A stretch of 64,000 bases of DNA from Aureimonas populi (lineage in GTDB: Bacteria > Pseudomonadota > Alphaproteobacteria > Rhizobiales > Rhizobiaceae), in assembly GCF_017815515.1 (NCBI RefSeq), contig NZ_CP072611.1, positions 434,001-498,000 of the forward strand, written 5' to 3'. The notes beneath the pieces are model-generated. The model saw only the letters and a program-made list of their open reading frames with translations. It had not been told where the DNA came from and made no database searches. Numbering within the stretch: position 1 is the stretch's first letter; each line of letters begins with the position of its first letter. Made by a program: the position numbers and the translations under genes. Positions 27,650-36,007 of the stretch are shown here, in pieces.

Positions 27650-28416
27650 GCCGCGCCCGCCTCCACCGCGTCGATCATCCCCTCGATGCGTGCGACATAT
27701 TCCTGATAGCGCCGGTCCAGCACCAGCTCGGCCCGCTCGCGCGGGCGCTCCAGCTCGATCGTCACGATATCGACGATCCGGCCGGGCCCCGCGCCCATCA
27801 CCACCACGCGGTCGGAGAGGAACACCGCCTCGTCGACGCCGTGCGTGACGAAGAGCACGGTCTTTCGATCCTCCTCCCAGATGCGCAGGAGGTCGCGCTG
27901 GAGATGGGAGCGGGTGCGCGCGTCCAGCGCCCCGAAGGGCTCGTCCATCAAAAGGATTCCCGGATCGTAGGCCAGCGTCCGGGCGATGGCCACGCGCTGC
28001 TTCATGCCGCCCGACAGCTCCTTGGGATAGAAGGAGGCGAAGCGCTCCAGCCCCACCATGCGCAGGAGCTCGAAGGCCCGGGCTTCCGCCTCCGCCCTCG
28101 AGCGCCCCTTCAGCCGGACGCCGTAGGCCACGTTCTGGAGCACGGTCTTCCAGGCGAAGAGCGCGAATTCCTGGAACACCGGGCCACGGTCCGGCCCGGG
28201 CCCGCTCACGGGAACGCCGTCGACGCGCACCACACCCTCGCTCGCCTCCACGAAGCCGCCCACGATGTAGAGAAGGGTGGACTTGCCGCAGCCGGACGGC
28301 CCGATGATGGAGACGAACTCGCCCTCCGAAACGCTCAGCTCGATGCCGGACAGGGCCAGATGGCTTGCCCCGCCCGTGGTCTTGAACCGCTTGGAGATGT
28401 TCTCGATCGCGATCAT
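27646..28416 (-). CDS. ABC transporter ATP-binding protein (importer 3)
   Basis: This 256-residue ATPase of the SsuB/TauB/ThiZ class has Walker A GPSGCGKST, signature LSGGMKQRVA, Walker B ILLMDEPFGALD and switch FVTHGVDEA, where a glycine replaces the usual Asp after the histidine. It is separated from the binding-protein gene by 80 bases containing a strong stem-loop. Confidence 0.92.
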   Translation of the reverse strand: MIAIENISKRFKTTGGASHLALSGIELSVSEGEFVSIIGPSGCGKSTLLYIVGGFVEASEGVVRVDGVPVSGPGPDRGPVFQEFALFAWKTVLQNVAYGVRLKGRSRAEAEARAFELLRMVGLERFASFYPKELSGGMKQRVAIARTLAYDPGILLMDEPFGALDARTRSHLQRDLLRIWEEDRKTVLFVTHGVDEAVFLSDRVVVMGAGPGRIVDIVTIELERPRERAELVLDRRYQEYVARIEGMIDAVEAGAA

Positions 28417-28451
28417 CGCGAGGCTCCGGATTGTCGCGAGGCAAGGCGAAG

Positions 28452-28485
28452 GCCGCGCGGCCGGGGCGCGCCCGGGCCGCGCGGC
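28452..28485 (-). terminator. Strong GC stem-loop between binding-protein and ATPase genes (importer 3)
   Basis: An 11-base perfect inverted repeat (GCCGCGCGGCC / GGCCGCGCGGC) with a 12-base GC-rich loop follows the binding-protein stop. Without a T run it is better read as an mRNA-stabilising or attenuating hairpin that raises binding-protein output over the membrane parts. A similar hairpin follows the binding-protein gene at 58689. Confidence 0.55.
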
Positions 28486-28496
28486 ACGGGGCCGGC

Positions 28497-29498
28497 TCAG
28501 CGCAGCGGGGCGCTGAGCGTGGGATGGCGGAAGAGCTGCGCGTCGAGTTCCCCTTCGAGCATTCCGATCCGGGTGTAGAGATCGAACATGTCCTGCAGGG
28601 CGTCGAACTGGAAGGCGCCGCCCTCGTAGCGCTCGAAATCGTTCTCGGTCATGTAGTAGGCCTCAAGGACCGGAACGGGAATGTTGGTGACGCTCGCGGC
28701 CACCTCGATCGTCTGCGCCCGGTCGGCGAGGACGAGGTCCATCGCGCTCGTCAGGTCGCGCACATAGGCCTCGGCGACCTCCGGCTGCTCGTCCACGAAC
28801 GCCTTGCTGCAGACCTCGAAGATCTGCACCATGGTGGTCAGGACATCCTCGGTCGAAAACAGCTTGCGCACGCCGCCCGCCGATTCGGCGTTCCGGGCGA
28901 AGGGCTGGTTCATCACCGCCGCATCCACGCGCCCGCTGCGCAGCGCGTCCTCGGAGCCTGAAAAGCCCAGCTCCACCAGCCGGATATCGCGCCGAGGATC
29001 GAGGCCGCCCTCCTCCAGATACATGGTGAGCGGACCCATGAGGCCCGAGCCGAGCACGTTGATGCTGACGGTCTTGCCGCGCAGGTCGGCCACCTCGCGG
29101 ATGGGGTCGTCCTCGCGCACGGCCCAGTAGGGCGAGAAGTGCCCCGGCGTGCTGTCGACATGGGAGGCCACGACATAGGACTCGAGGCCGCCCTGGAGAT
29201 GGCCGTTGGCGAGCACCAGCGCGGACTGGGTCGAGCATTCCACGGCCCCGGCGATCATCGCCTGCGCCATCGGCGCGGTTCCCTGGAACTGCACCCATTC
29301 GATGTTGTACGCCGAGCCCAACGCGGGAAACAGTTCCGGGCGCTTCATCATCAGGTACTTGGTGTCCTCGGCGGGAATGGTCCAGCCGATGCGGATGGTC
29401 GGCACGTCCTGCGCGAGCGCCGGCCCCGTCGCCGCCGGGGCGCAGAGCGAGACGGCGGCCGCGCCGGCAAGAAGCACGCAATTCCTGAACAGACCCAT
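28497..29498 (-). CDS. ABC transporter substrate-binding protein, NMT1/THI5 type (importer 3)
   Basis: This 333-residue periplasmic protein has a Sec signal peptide of about 30 residues (GPALAQD). The mature start IRIGWTIPAEDTKYLMMKRP and the motif YNIEWVQFQGTAPMAQAMIA show the two-lobed NMT1/SsuA-like fold. The ATG at 29498 has GAGGGG seven bases before it and is chosen over an ATG six bases upstream. This is the first gene of a seven-gene operon, and an operator shared with the iac operon lies about 250 bases upstream. The ligand may therefore be an auxin-like or related aromatic acid; that is inference. Confidence 0.88.
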   Translation of the reverse strand: MGLFRNCVLLAGAAAVSLCAPAATGPALAQDVPTIRIGWTIPAEDTKYLMMKRPELFPALGSAYNIEWVQFQGTAPMAQAMIAGAVECSTQSALVLANGHLQGGLESYVVASHVDSTPGHFSPYWAVREDDPIREVADLRGKTVSINVLGSGLMGPLTMYLEEGGLDPRRDIRLVELGFSGSEDALRSGRVDAAVMNQPFARNAESAGGVRKLFSTEDVLTTMVQIFEVCSKAFVDEQPEVAEAYVRDLTSAMDLVLADRAQTIEVAASVTNIPVPVLEAYYMTENDFERYEGGAFQFDALQDMFDLYTRIGMLEGELDAQLFRHPTLSAPLR

Positions 29499-29881
29499 GA
29501 TCATCCCCTCTGACGACAAAATCCGGCCTATGCCGCGCGGCGGCCACCCCCGGGGCACGCTCGAACGGCGCCCCGCCATGCGCGGATGCCGAAGACAGGC
29601 ACCATCGCGACGAAAGACTTCGCAAGTCCCGGCCGGACCCCACGTCCCGGCCAGCCAGTATGGATCAAGCCACTATCCGCGCGGATACTTCGCATCCGTC
29701 TGCGCGCGACGCACGAACCCTGTCTCGACGTTTCGGTCCGCCCGCCTCTATTGCAGTAAAATTACCGTATTACGATAGGCCGTCAACCGAAATGTCCCGC
29801 TCTATCGGCTCAATTTTGTGCAGTCTCTGCCTGGATGGCAGCCGATTGCAAATCCGCTGCGCTTCGAGCGCGGCCGGGCGG
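29499..29881. promoter_or_regulatory. Control region of importer 3, including operator copy 2
   Basis: These 383 bases lie between the tctA stop and the importer 3 binding-protein gene. The only clear structure is the palindromic operator at 29752-29771, set in a locally AT-rich stretch (29740-29830). No gene with coding support is visible in it. Confidence 0.5.
29752..29771. promoter_or_regulatory. Operator copy 2 (IacR-like palindrome) upstream of importer 3
   Basis: The 20 bases TGCAGTAAAATTACCGTATT share 16 consecutive bases (GTAAAATTACCGTATT) with the perfect palindrome in front of the iac operon at 41901-41920, and match it at 18 of 20 positions. Such a long identity between two promoter regions 12 kb apart points to one regulator acting on both. 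Confidence 0.7.
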
Positions 29882-31384
29882 CTAGACAGGGACACCGCCT
29901 CTGAGCTTCATCCGCAGGAACCGGACGAGCGGGACCACCAGCGCCAGCATGGCGAGCGCGAGACAGGTCGCACTGATCGGGCGGGACAGGAACACGCCGA
30001 AATCGCCGCGCGCAAGCTGCATGGCACGCCTCAGATTTTCCTCCATCATCGGGCCGAGGATGAAGCCCATCAGGAAGGGCGCCGCCTCGAAGCCGCCGAT
30101 CCGCATGAGGTAGCCCAGGATGCCGACAGCAAGGACGACGAAGACGTCGAAGCTGGAGAGGGCCACGCTGTAGACCCCGACCGAAATCAGGCACACGATG
30201 ACCGGGAAGAGGTAGCGATACGGGATGTGGACGAGCCGGACCCAGAGGCCGACGAGCGGGATGTTCAGCACCAGCAGGAAGAGATTGCCGATCCAGAAGC
30301 TGGCGACGAGCGCCCAGAAGAGGTCGGCGTTGCGCGTCATGAGCTGCGGGCCTGGCGGAATGCCCTGGATCATCAGCGCGCCCAGCATCAGCGCCATGGT
30401 GGCGCTGCCGGGAATGCCGATGGCGAGGGTGGGGATGAAGCCGGTCTGCGCGGCCGCGTTGTTGGCGCTTTCCGGCGCCACCACGCCCTCGATGATGCCG
30501 GTGCCGAAGCGTTCGGGATGGCGCGAGATGCGCTTTTCCACCGAATAGGCGAGATAGGACGCGATGGTGGCGCCGGTGGCCGGAAGCACGCCGAGCAGGC
30601 TGCCCACCGCCGAGCCCCGGCCGATCGGCAGGATGGAGCGCCGCAGATCCTCGCGCGTGGGCAGCATGTCGCGAAGGCCGATCCGGTAGCGCACCCCCTC
30701 GCCCGCGCCGGTCTCGCGCGCGGTGGCGACCTCGGCCAGCCCGAACAGGCCCATGGCGAGCGCCACGAGGCTGATGCCGCCGATCAGCTCGTGAAAGCCC
30801 ATCGCATATCGCTGCACGCCGGTGCTGACATCGGTGCCCACCATGCCGGCGAGGATGCCGAAGACCACCGCGATCAGTGCCTTGAGCGCCGAGCCGTTGG
30901 TGATGGAGGCGGCCGCGATGAGGCCGAGCACCATGACGGCGAAATAGTCGGCCGAGGTGAAGGACAGGGCGAAGCGCCCGATGGCCGGCGAGAACAGCGT
31001 CATCAGGACGATGCCGATGGAACCGCCGATGAAGGAAGCCACCGCGGAGGCGAAGAGCGCCACCGCGCCGCGCCCCTGCCGGGCCATGCGGTTGCCGTCA
31101 AGGCAGGCGACGGCCGCCGAGGGCGTGCCGGGCACGTTGACCAGGATGGCGGTGATCGAGCCGCCATACTCGCCGCCGTAATAGATGCCGGCCAGCATGA
31201 TGATCGCCGCGTCCGGCGGCAGATGGAAGGTGAGCGGCAGGAGAAGCGCGATGCCGAGCATCGCCCCCAGCCCCGGCAGGACGCCGATGAAGGTGCCGAG
31301 CGCCACGCCCGCGAAGCAATAGAACAGGTTCTGCGGCGTCAGGACGGCCGCGAAGCCGCCTGCCAGAAGGGCGAGCACGTCCAT
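29882..31384 (-). CDS. tctA: Tripartite tricarboxylate transporter, large membrane subunit TctA
   Basis: This 500-residue inner-membrane protein has about 12 helices. The family signature GTFIGVLPGLGAMLGIALLL lies near residues 31-50 and its inverted-repeat counterpart GSLLGVLPATGATIASYLAY near 257-276. It forms the transport channel of a TctABC system that imports carboxylates with an ion gradient. Its start overlaps the tctB stop by one base. In this operon the solute is probably an organic acid such as a substituted malonate, given the decarboxylase homologue next to it. Confidence 0.93.
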   Translation of the reverse strand: MDVLALLAGGFAAVLTPQNLFYCFAGVALGTFIGVLPGLGAMLGIALLLPLTFHLPPDAAIIMLAGIYYGGEYGGSITAILVNVPGTPSAAVACLDGNRMARQGRGAVALFASAVASFIGGSIGIVLMTLFSPAIGRFALSFTSADYFAVMVLGLIAAASITNGSALKALIAVVFGILAGMVGTDVSTGVQRYAMGFHELIGGISLVALAMGLFGLAEVATARETGAGEGVRYRIGLRDMLPTREDLRRSILPIGRGSAVGSLLGVLPATGATIASYLAYSVEKRISRHPERFGTGIIEGVVAPESANNAAAQTGFIPTLAIGIPGSATMALMLGALMIQGIPPGPQLMTRNADLFWALVASFWIGNLFLLVLNIPLVGLWVRLVHIPYRYLFPVIVCLISVGVYSVALSSFDVFVVLAVGILGYLMRIGGFEAAPFLMGFILGPMMEENLRRAMQLARGDFGVFLSRPISATCLALAMLALVVPLVRFLRMKLRGGVPV

Positions 31385-31866
31385 CAGCGCGCCGCCGGCC
31401 AGAGAGGAATGGGCAGGCCGAGGAGAAGGACGAAGACGACCCAGACCGCAACCGCCAGCGCCGCGCCGAGGGCAAGGCTCTCCACGACCTTCGCGTCCCG
31501 GTGGGCGAGCGAGGCGATCAGCGTGGTGGCGACGAGGGTGACGAAAAGCCCCGCCGGCTCGATGCCGAGGCCGAAGACCAGGAAGGCGGCGCTCACGAAC
31601 AGGAACCGCCGCAGGTCGGGGCGCTCGAAGCCCGGCTCGGGGCGCAGCACCGATTTCGCCGCCAGGGCGGCGCCGAGCAGCCCGCCCAGCGCGCAGAGCG
31701 TCAGCGGGAAGAAGCCCGCCCCCATCTGCCGGGGCGTCCCGAAGCCGTAGCCGAGGGCGAGCACGCCGAAGAGGAACGAGAGGGCGATGACGACGAGGCC
31801 GGCGACGAGGTCGGGCCTGTCGATGCGCCGCCTTTGGCGAGGGGCGAGGAAATGGCCGTCTTGCAT
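31384..31866 (-). CDS. tctB: Tripartite tricarboxylate transporter, small membrane subunit TctB
   Basis: This 160-residue membrane protein has four helices, typical of TctB, with DLVAGLVVIALSFLFGVLAL near residues 19-38 and GYGFGTPRQMGAGFFPL after it. The ATG at 31866 has AAAGGTG five bases upstream and is preferred over an in-frame ATG 21 bases earlier. It is joined to tctA and follows the arylmalonate-decarboxylase-like gene by 38 bases. Confidence 0.88.
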   Translation of the reverse strand: MQDGHFLAPRQRRRIDRPDLVAGLVVIALSFLFGVLALGYGFGTPRQMGAGFFPLTLCALGGLLGAALAAKSVLRPEPGFERPDLRRFLFVSAAFLVFGLGIEPAGLFVTLVATTLIASLAHRDAKVVESLALGAALAVAVWVVFVLLLGLPIPLWPAAR

Positions 31867-31904
31867 CGCGTCACCTTTCACACGCATGGAATCGGGGCAG
31901 GTCG

Positions 31905-32645
31905 TCAGGCCGCGAGCGGCACCTCTCCGAGGCGGCCGAGGGCCTCGCTCTTCCCGCTGAGGCCGACGAGCCGCACGGCCGCCCAGGCGCCGGCCGTGGC
32001 GCTCGCGATCACCGGCTTGCCGATCACCGGCTCCACCTTACGGCTGAGCGAAAGGCTCTTCAGGCCGCCGCACGAGATGAGCACGGCGTCGGAAAGGCCG
32101 CCGGCATGGCTGTCGGCGGCAAGGGCGAGATTCGCGACCGCCCCCTCGCCGAGGCGCAGCACGGCCTGCGGATCGGTAAGGCCGAGGCCGTGCACATGCG
32201 CGATCTCGAACCCCGCCGATCGCAGGAACTGCGCGAGCTTGTCGTTCACCTCCTCGGCATAGGCCGTGCCCACCGCCACCCGGCGGGCGCCGACGGCCCG
32301 CAGGGCGTCGCGGATGGCGTTGCTCATCGTGGTGGCCGGCACCCCGGCCGCGCCCTGCATCACCTCGACCAGCTCCTCGTTGAACGCGCCGCCGCGAAAG
32401 AAGCTGAGCGAGGTGCCCATCAAGACGACGGCCCTGGCCCCCTCCTCCTCGCGCAGCCGGCGCGCGAGCGTGGCCACCCGGTCGATCACCCGGCCGTAGC
32501 CGGCGATGCTCAACTCGCCGAGGGCCAGGCTTCGCGCGGCGAACCGCACGCCGCGCGGATAGAGCCCCTCGGCTTCCGGCGGCACCGCATCGCCCGCCGG
32601 CGGCACGATCAATCCCACGGTGGGCCATTCGGCCGGCGGCGTCAT
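31905..32645 (-). CDS. Arylmalonate decarboxylase-like protein (Asp/Glu racemase superfamily)
   Basis: This 246-residue cytosolic enzyme is recalled to be close to bacterial arylmalonate decarboxylase (AMDase), which decarboxylates alpha-aryl malonates without cofactor. Its N-terminus TVGLIVPPAGDAVPPEAEGL, the oxyanion-pocket motif LMGTSLSFFRGGAFNEEL and the catalytic-cysteine motif LISCGGLKSL all follow the AMDase pattern. Gly77 stands where AMDase has Gly74 and racemases have a second cysteine; Cys192 stands for AMDase Cys188. The one-cysteine pattern favours decarboxylase over racemase. The ATG at 32645 has GGGAGAG nine bases before it. It sits inside a TctABC operon, so a disubstituted malonate or similar acid is the probable imported substrate. 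Confidence 0.8.
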   Translation of the reverse strand: MTPPAEWPTVGLIVPPAGDAVPPEAEGLYPRGVRFAARSLALGELSIAGYGRVIDRVATLARRLREEEGARAVVLMGTSLSFFRGGAFNEELVEVMQGAAGVPATTMSNAIRDALRAVGARRVAVGTAYAEEVNDKLAQFLRSAGFEIAHVHGLGLTDPQAVLRLGEGAVANLALAADSHAGGLSDAVLISCGGLKSLSLSRKVEPVIGKPVIASATAGAWAAVRLVGLSGKSEALGRLGEVPLAA

Positions 32646-32678
32646 CGGCAAGGTCTCTCCCATGTCGCGGCGCGGCGC

Positions 32679-33632
32679 TCAGGGCCGGTCGCGGATGTCG
32701 GCGGCGACCGCCATCCAGCGCTCCGCGCTCGCCGGCAGCTCGGCCGCAAGCTCGGCGGCCGGCTGGAAGGCGGGCACGAGCCCCGTGTCCTGGAGCTGGC
32801 GCCGCAGCCCCTCGTCGGCCAGCGCGGCCCCGATGGCGGTCGACAGCCGCTCGACCACCTCGACCGGCGTGCCCGCCGGAGCCAGGATGAACTGGCTCGG
32901 CATGGCCTCGAAATCCTCGACCACGGTGGCGATGGGGTCGATCTCCTCGAAACCCTCCACGCGGTCGGGGCCGGTGTGCCCGAGAATGACGAGATTGCCG
33001 CCCTCGGCCTGCGAAAGCGCGGCGCTGATGCTGACGATGCCGAAGGGCACCTCCCCCGCCACCACGGCGGCGACGGACGGCGAGCCGCCCTGGAACTGGA
33101 CCGCGTCCATCTCCAGCCCCGCCGCCTCCTTCAGCATCTCGCCGGCGAGGTAATGAAGCGTCGCCACGCCCGGAGCGGCATAGAAATACTCGCCCGGCGC
33201 CTCGCGAACGAGGTCGATGAACTCCGCAAGGGTCTCCACCTCCAGGGAAGGGCTGGCGACGAGCGCCTGCGGGGCCACCGCCACGCGGGCCACGGGCGCG
33301 AAGCTCTCCACGATGTCGTAGCCGACATCGCCCTGGAAGACCGGGCCGAGCGCTGCCGAGGTCTCCCCCGCATAAAGCGTGTAGCCGTCCGGCCGGGCGG
33401 CGGCGACATGCGCCGGCGCGATGGTGCCGCCTGCGCCCGGGCGATTCTCCACCACGACCGGCTGGCCGATCTCCCGCGACAGCCGCGCGCCCAGGAGGCG
33501 CGCCATCGTGTCCATCCCGCCGCCGGGCGCGAAGCCGACGACGAAGGTGACGGGCTGGGCGGGAAAGTCGCTCTGGGCATGGGCGGCGCCCATGGCGGAC
33601 GCGGCGAGGCAGGCAGCAATCAGCAGGCGCAT
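32679..33632 (-). CDS. tctC: Tripartite tricarboxylate transporter substrate-binding protein (TctC/Bug family)
   Basis: This 317-residue periplasmic protein has a Sec signal peptide ending near residue 19 (GAAHAQS). The Bug-family signature VTFVVGFAPGGGMDTMARLL lies near residues 28-47, followed by VVVENRPGAGGTIAPAHVA. It captures a carboxylate for TctAB. It is the first gene of the operon tctC, decarboxylase-like, tctB, tctA, and is divergent from an enolase-superfamily gene. Confidence 0.92.
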   Translation of the reverse strand: MRLLIAACLAASAMGAAHAQSDFPAQPVTFVVGFAPGGGMDTMARLLGARLSREIGQPVVVENRPGAGGTIAPAHVAAARPDGYTLYAGETSAALGPVFQGDVGYDIVESFAPVARVAVAPQALVASPSLEVETLAEFIDLVREAPGEYFYAAPGVATLHYLAGEMLKEAAGLEMDAVQFQGGSPSVAAVVAGEVPFGIVSISAALSQAEGGNLVILGHTGPDRVEGFEEIDPIATVVEDFEAMPSQFILAPAGTPVEVVERLSTAIGAALADEGLRRQLQDTGLVPAFQPAAELAAELPASAERWMAVAADIRDRP

Positions 33633-33657
33633 GGTCACTCCTTCGGCATGTTCAAAA

Positions 33658-33687
33658 ACTAGACTTCCGCAAAATCGTCTACTAGTC
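33658..33687. promoter_or_regulatory. Candidate operator between tctC and the enolase-superfamily gene
   Basis: An imperfect inverted repeat, ACTAGAC at 33658-33664 and GTCTACTAGT at 33677-33686, lies in the AT-rich part of the 134-base divergent gap. Its position suits control of both operons by the MarR regulator encoded at 34931-35479. It differs from the IacR-like palindrome. Support is symmetry and position only. Confidence 0.35.
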
Positions 33688-33766
33688 AACCATTTCTTTT
33701 GAAACTAATCTGACGCTGTGAAGCGGGCGCGTCGCGGCCCGGCGAGGCAGAAAAAAGGAGACCGGC

Positions 33767-34927
33767 ATGGATACGAGCATTCGCGAGGTGAAGGTCTTCC
33801 CGGCCTACATTCCCAACGAGATGCGCGTGGGCGCGGTCAGCGCCACCGCCTCGATCTCCTGCGTCGTGGTGGAGGTGACGACGGCGGACGGCATCACCGG
33901 CCATGGCATGACGTCGATTACGGACGAGGAGCCCGTCGTCGCCGCCCTCACCGAGGTCGTGGCGCCCAACATCCTTGGCCTCGACGCGCTCGACCGGGAG
34001 AGGATCGGCGAGGCGCTCTACTGGATTCTCACCCCGCGCGGCCAGACCGGCTATGCCACTCATGCGATCTCGGCCGTCGATCTCGCCCTGTGGGACATTC
34101 TGGGGAAGGCCACCGGCCTGCCGTGCTGGAGGCTCCTCGGCGGCGCGCGGGACACGGTGCCCCTCTACGTCACCTTCGGCTTCGGCGCATTCGACCGCGA
34201 CCAGTTGGGCGAGGCGGCGCGCACCCTGCGCTCGGAGGGGATCTCGCGCTTCAAGATGGTGGTGGGCCACCATGCGCTGGCCAGGCGCAACCAAGGCGCC
34301 GATGTCCGGGCCATCCTGAGGGAGGACGTGGCGCGCGTGCGCCTCGTGCGCGAGGCGATCGGCCCGCAGGGCGAGCTTTACATCGACGCCAATTGCAGCC
34401 TCGACGACGGATCGGCCCGTTATCTGGCCGGCGCCCTCGCGGAGCTGGGGGTCGGCTTCTTCGAGGAGCCGCTGCGCGACAACGACCCCCACCGCATGCG
34501 CGAGCTGCGCCATCGCACCGGGATGCGCGTGGCGGCGGGCCAGAACGAGGGCCAGCTCTGGCGCTTCGCCTCGCTGGTCGAGAACGATGCGGTGGACGTG
34601 CTCCAGCCGAACGCGGTCATCTGCGGCGGCTTCACCGGCGCCGCGAAGGTCGCCGCGCTCGCCGGGGCGCGCAACATCGACATCGCCAATGGCGGCGCCT
34701 TCCCCTTCCACAATTCCCACTTGCATGCGGGCCTTGCCAATGGCGGACTGGTGGAATGGCATCTGGCCGCGGTCGAGATGTGCCGCACCCTGTTCAAGGG
34801 CCTGCCCGACAAGGTAGGGGAAACGCTGGCGGCGCCGCGGCGGCCCGGCCTCGGCTTCGATCTCGACCATGACGCGCTGGCCGAGTTCGCCGGCCGCGCC
34901 GGGTCTCGCGGGCATGGCAAGGGCTGA
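33767..34927 (+). CDS. Mandelate racemase/muconate lactonizing enzyme family protein (enolase superfamily)
   Basis: This 386-residue protein has an N-terminal capping domain and a (beta/alpha)7-beta barrel that abstracts a proton alpha to a carboxylate. Likely metal ligands are Asp207 (LYIDANCSLDD), the Glu of FFEEPL near 233 and Glu261 (AAGQNEGQ). A general base pair can be seen as Asp277 (DVLQPN) with a His of PFHNSH (315 or 318). The strand that usually carries KxK reads RFKMVVG, so Lys163 is present and the second lysine is Val. This may mean one-sided chemistry (dehydration or epimerisation by His) rather than racemisation. A GGAG precedes the ATG. It is divergent from tctC. Confidence 0.85.
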   Translation: MDTSIREVKVFPAYIPNEMRVGAVSATASISCVVVEVTTADGITGHGMTSITDEEPVVAALTEVVAPNILGLDALDRERIGEALYWILTPRGQTGYATHAISAVDLALWDILGKATGLPCWRLLGGARDTVPLYVTFGFGAFDRDQLGEAARTLRSEGISRFKMVVGHHALARRNQGADVRAILREDVARVRLVREAIGPQGELYIDANCSLDDGSARYLAGALAELGVGFFEEPLRDNDPHRMRELRHRTGMRVAAGQNEGQLWRFASLVENDAVDVLQPNAVICGGFTGAAKVAALAGARNIDIANGGAFPFHNSHLHAGLANGGLVEWHLAAVEMCRTLFKGLPDKVGETLAAPRRPGLGFDLDHDALAEFAGRAGSRGHGKG

Positions 34928-34930
34928 CCC

Positions 34931-35479
34931 ATGCAATCGAGGGTCGTTGGAAGGCGGCAAGAGGGCCGGAGCGGGAGGAATGCCTTGAGAGACAGGGACG
35001 GCGACAATGGCGCGGAGCGCGCGCAGGAGGAGGCGGAGCCAGGCGAAGCGGTCGAGCTCGGCATCCTGGCCGGCCATCTCGGTTTCCACCTGCGGCTCGC
35101 CAACGACCGCACCTTCGAGACCTTCGCCGATCTCCTGGGCGCAGACCGGCTGAGGCCCGGATGCTTCACCATGCTCATCCTCATCGCCAACAATCCCGGC
35201 ATCACCCAGACGGGCATCTCGCGCGCCTGCGGGCGCGACAAGTCGAGCGTGGCCAAGGCGCTCCGCTACATGGAGGACGAGGGACTCATCCGGCGCGAGC
35301 GGGTGGAGGACGATCGCCGCTCCTCCGCCAGCTTCGTCACGCCGGCCGGCGCGCAAAGGGTCGAGCGGTTGCAGGAGAAGGCGCGCATCCAGAGCGCGCG
35401 GATATCCGCCGCGCTCGGCGAGGCGCGCGTGCAGGAGCTTCTGGCCACGTTGAAGGCGCTGATCGACAGGCTGTCCTGA
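34931..35479 (+). CDS. MarR family transcriptional regulator of the TctC/decarboxylase locus
   Basis: This protein of up to 182 residues has a winged helix-turn-helix with ISRACGRDKSSVAKALRYME near residues 97-116 and the wing RRERVEDDRRSSASFVTPAG. The first 40 residues are charged and probably include a mis-extended start; inner starts are possible. It follows the enolase-superfamily gene by three bases, so it is cotranscribed with it and is the natural regulator of the divergent promoter at 33633-33766. Confidence 0.82.
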   Translation: MQSRVVGRRQEGRSGRNALRDRDGDNGAERAQEEAEPGEAVELGILAGHLGFHLRLANDRTFETFADLLGADRLRPGCFTMLILIANNPGITQTGISRACGRDKSSVAKALRYMEDEGLIRRERVEDDRRSSASFVTPAGAQRVERLQEKARIQSARISAALGEARVQELLATLKALIDRLS

Positions 35480-35487
35480 GAGACCGT
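35476..35487. repeat. Copy 3 (short) of the post-stop element
   Basis: CTGAGAGACCGT overlaps the stop of the MarR gene and touches the stop of the convergent flavin reductase gene. It is identical to the first 12 bases of the elements at 7354 and 55104. As only 12 bases match, chance cannot be excluded. Confidence 0.35.
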
Positions 35488-35996
35488 CAGGGCGCGGCCG
35501 TGCCGGCAGGCGCGGCGGCCAGCGCGTGATAGGCGCGGTCGAACCAGATCAGCGTCTCGGCCGGCTCCTCGCCCACCCTGACGGCCTCCACGCGGGCATA
35601 GAAGACCGAATGCGTGCCCACCGCGCGCCGCTCCACGATGCGGCAGTCGAAGGCGACCACGGCATCGACCAGCACCGGCGCGCCGGTGGCCAGCGTCGTC
35701 CACGCGCCCTCCTCGAAGCGCTCCCCGGCCCCGCCGCGCCCGGCGAAGGCGTCCGACAGCGCCCGGTGCCGCCCCGCCAACACGTTGACGCACAGATTGC
35801 CGTTGCCGTTGAAGATGTCGTGCGAGCGATTGCCGCGATTGACGCAGACGAGCAGGGTCGGCGGATCGTCGGTGATGGAGCAGACGGCCGAGGCGGTCAT
35901 GCCGTGCCGCCCTTCCGGCCCACCGGAAGTGATGAGATTCACGGCCGCGCCGAGCCGGCTCATGCCCTGCCGAAAGTCGAGCGCCTGTTGTCGCAT
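35487..35996 (-). CDS. iacG: Flavin reductase (IacG-like)
   Basis: This 169-residue protein of the HpaC/NtaB flavin reductase family supplies reduced flavin to a partner monooxygenase. The family motif HGMTASAVCSITDDPPTLLV lies near residues 32-51, followed by CVNRGNRSHDIF. It is the last gene of the minus-strand iac-like operon, where it would serve the IacA-type flavin monooxygenase. It is seven bases from the convergent MarR gene. Confidence 0.88.
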   Translation of the reverse strand: MRQQALDFRQGMSRLGAAVNLITSGGPEGRHGMTASAVCSITDDPPTLLVCVNRGNRSHDIFNGNGNLCVNVLAGRHRALSDAFAGRGGAGERFEEGAWTTLATGAPVLVDAVVAFDCRIVERRAVGTHSVFYARVEAVRVGEEPAETLIWFDRAYHALAAAPAGTAAP

Positions 35997-36007
35997 GAGG
36001 CGATCCT

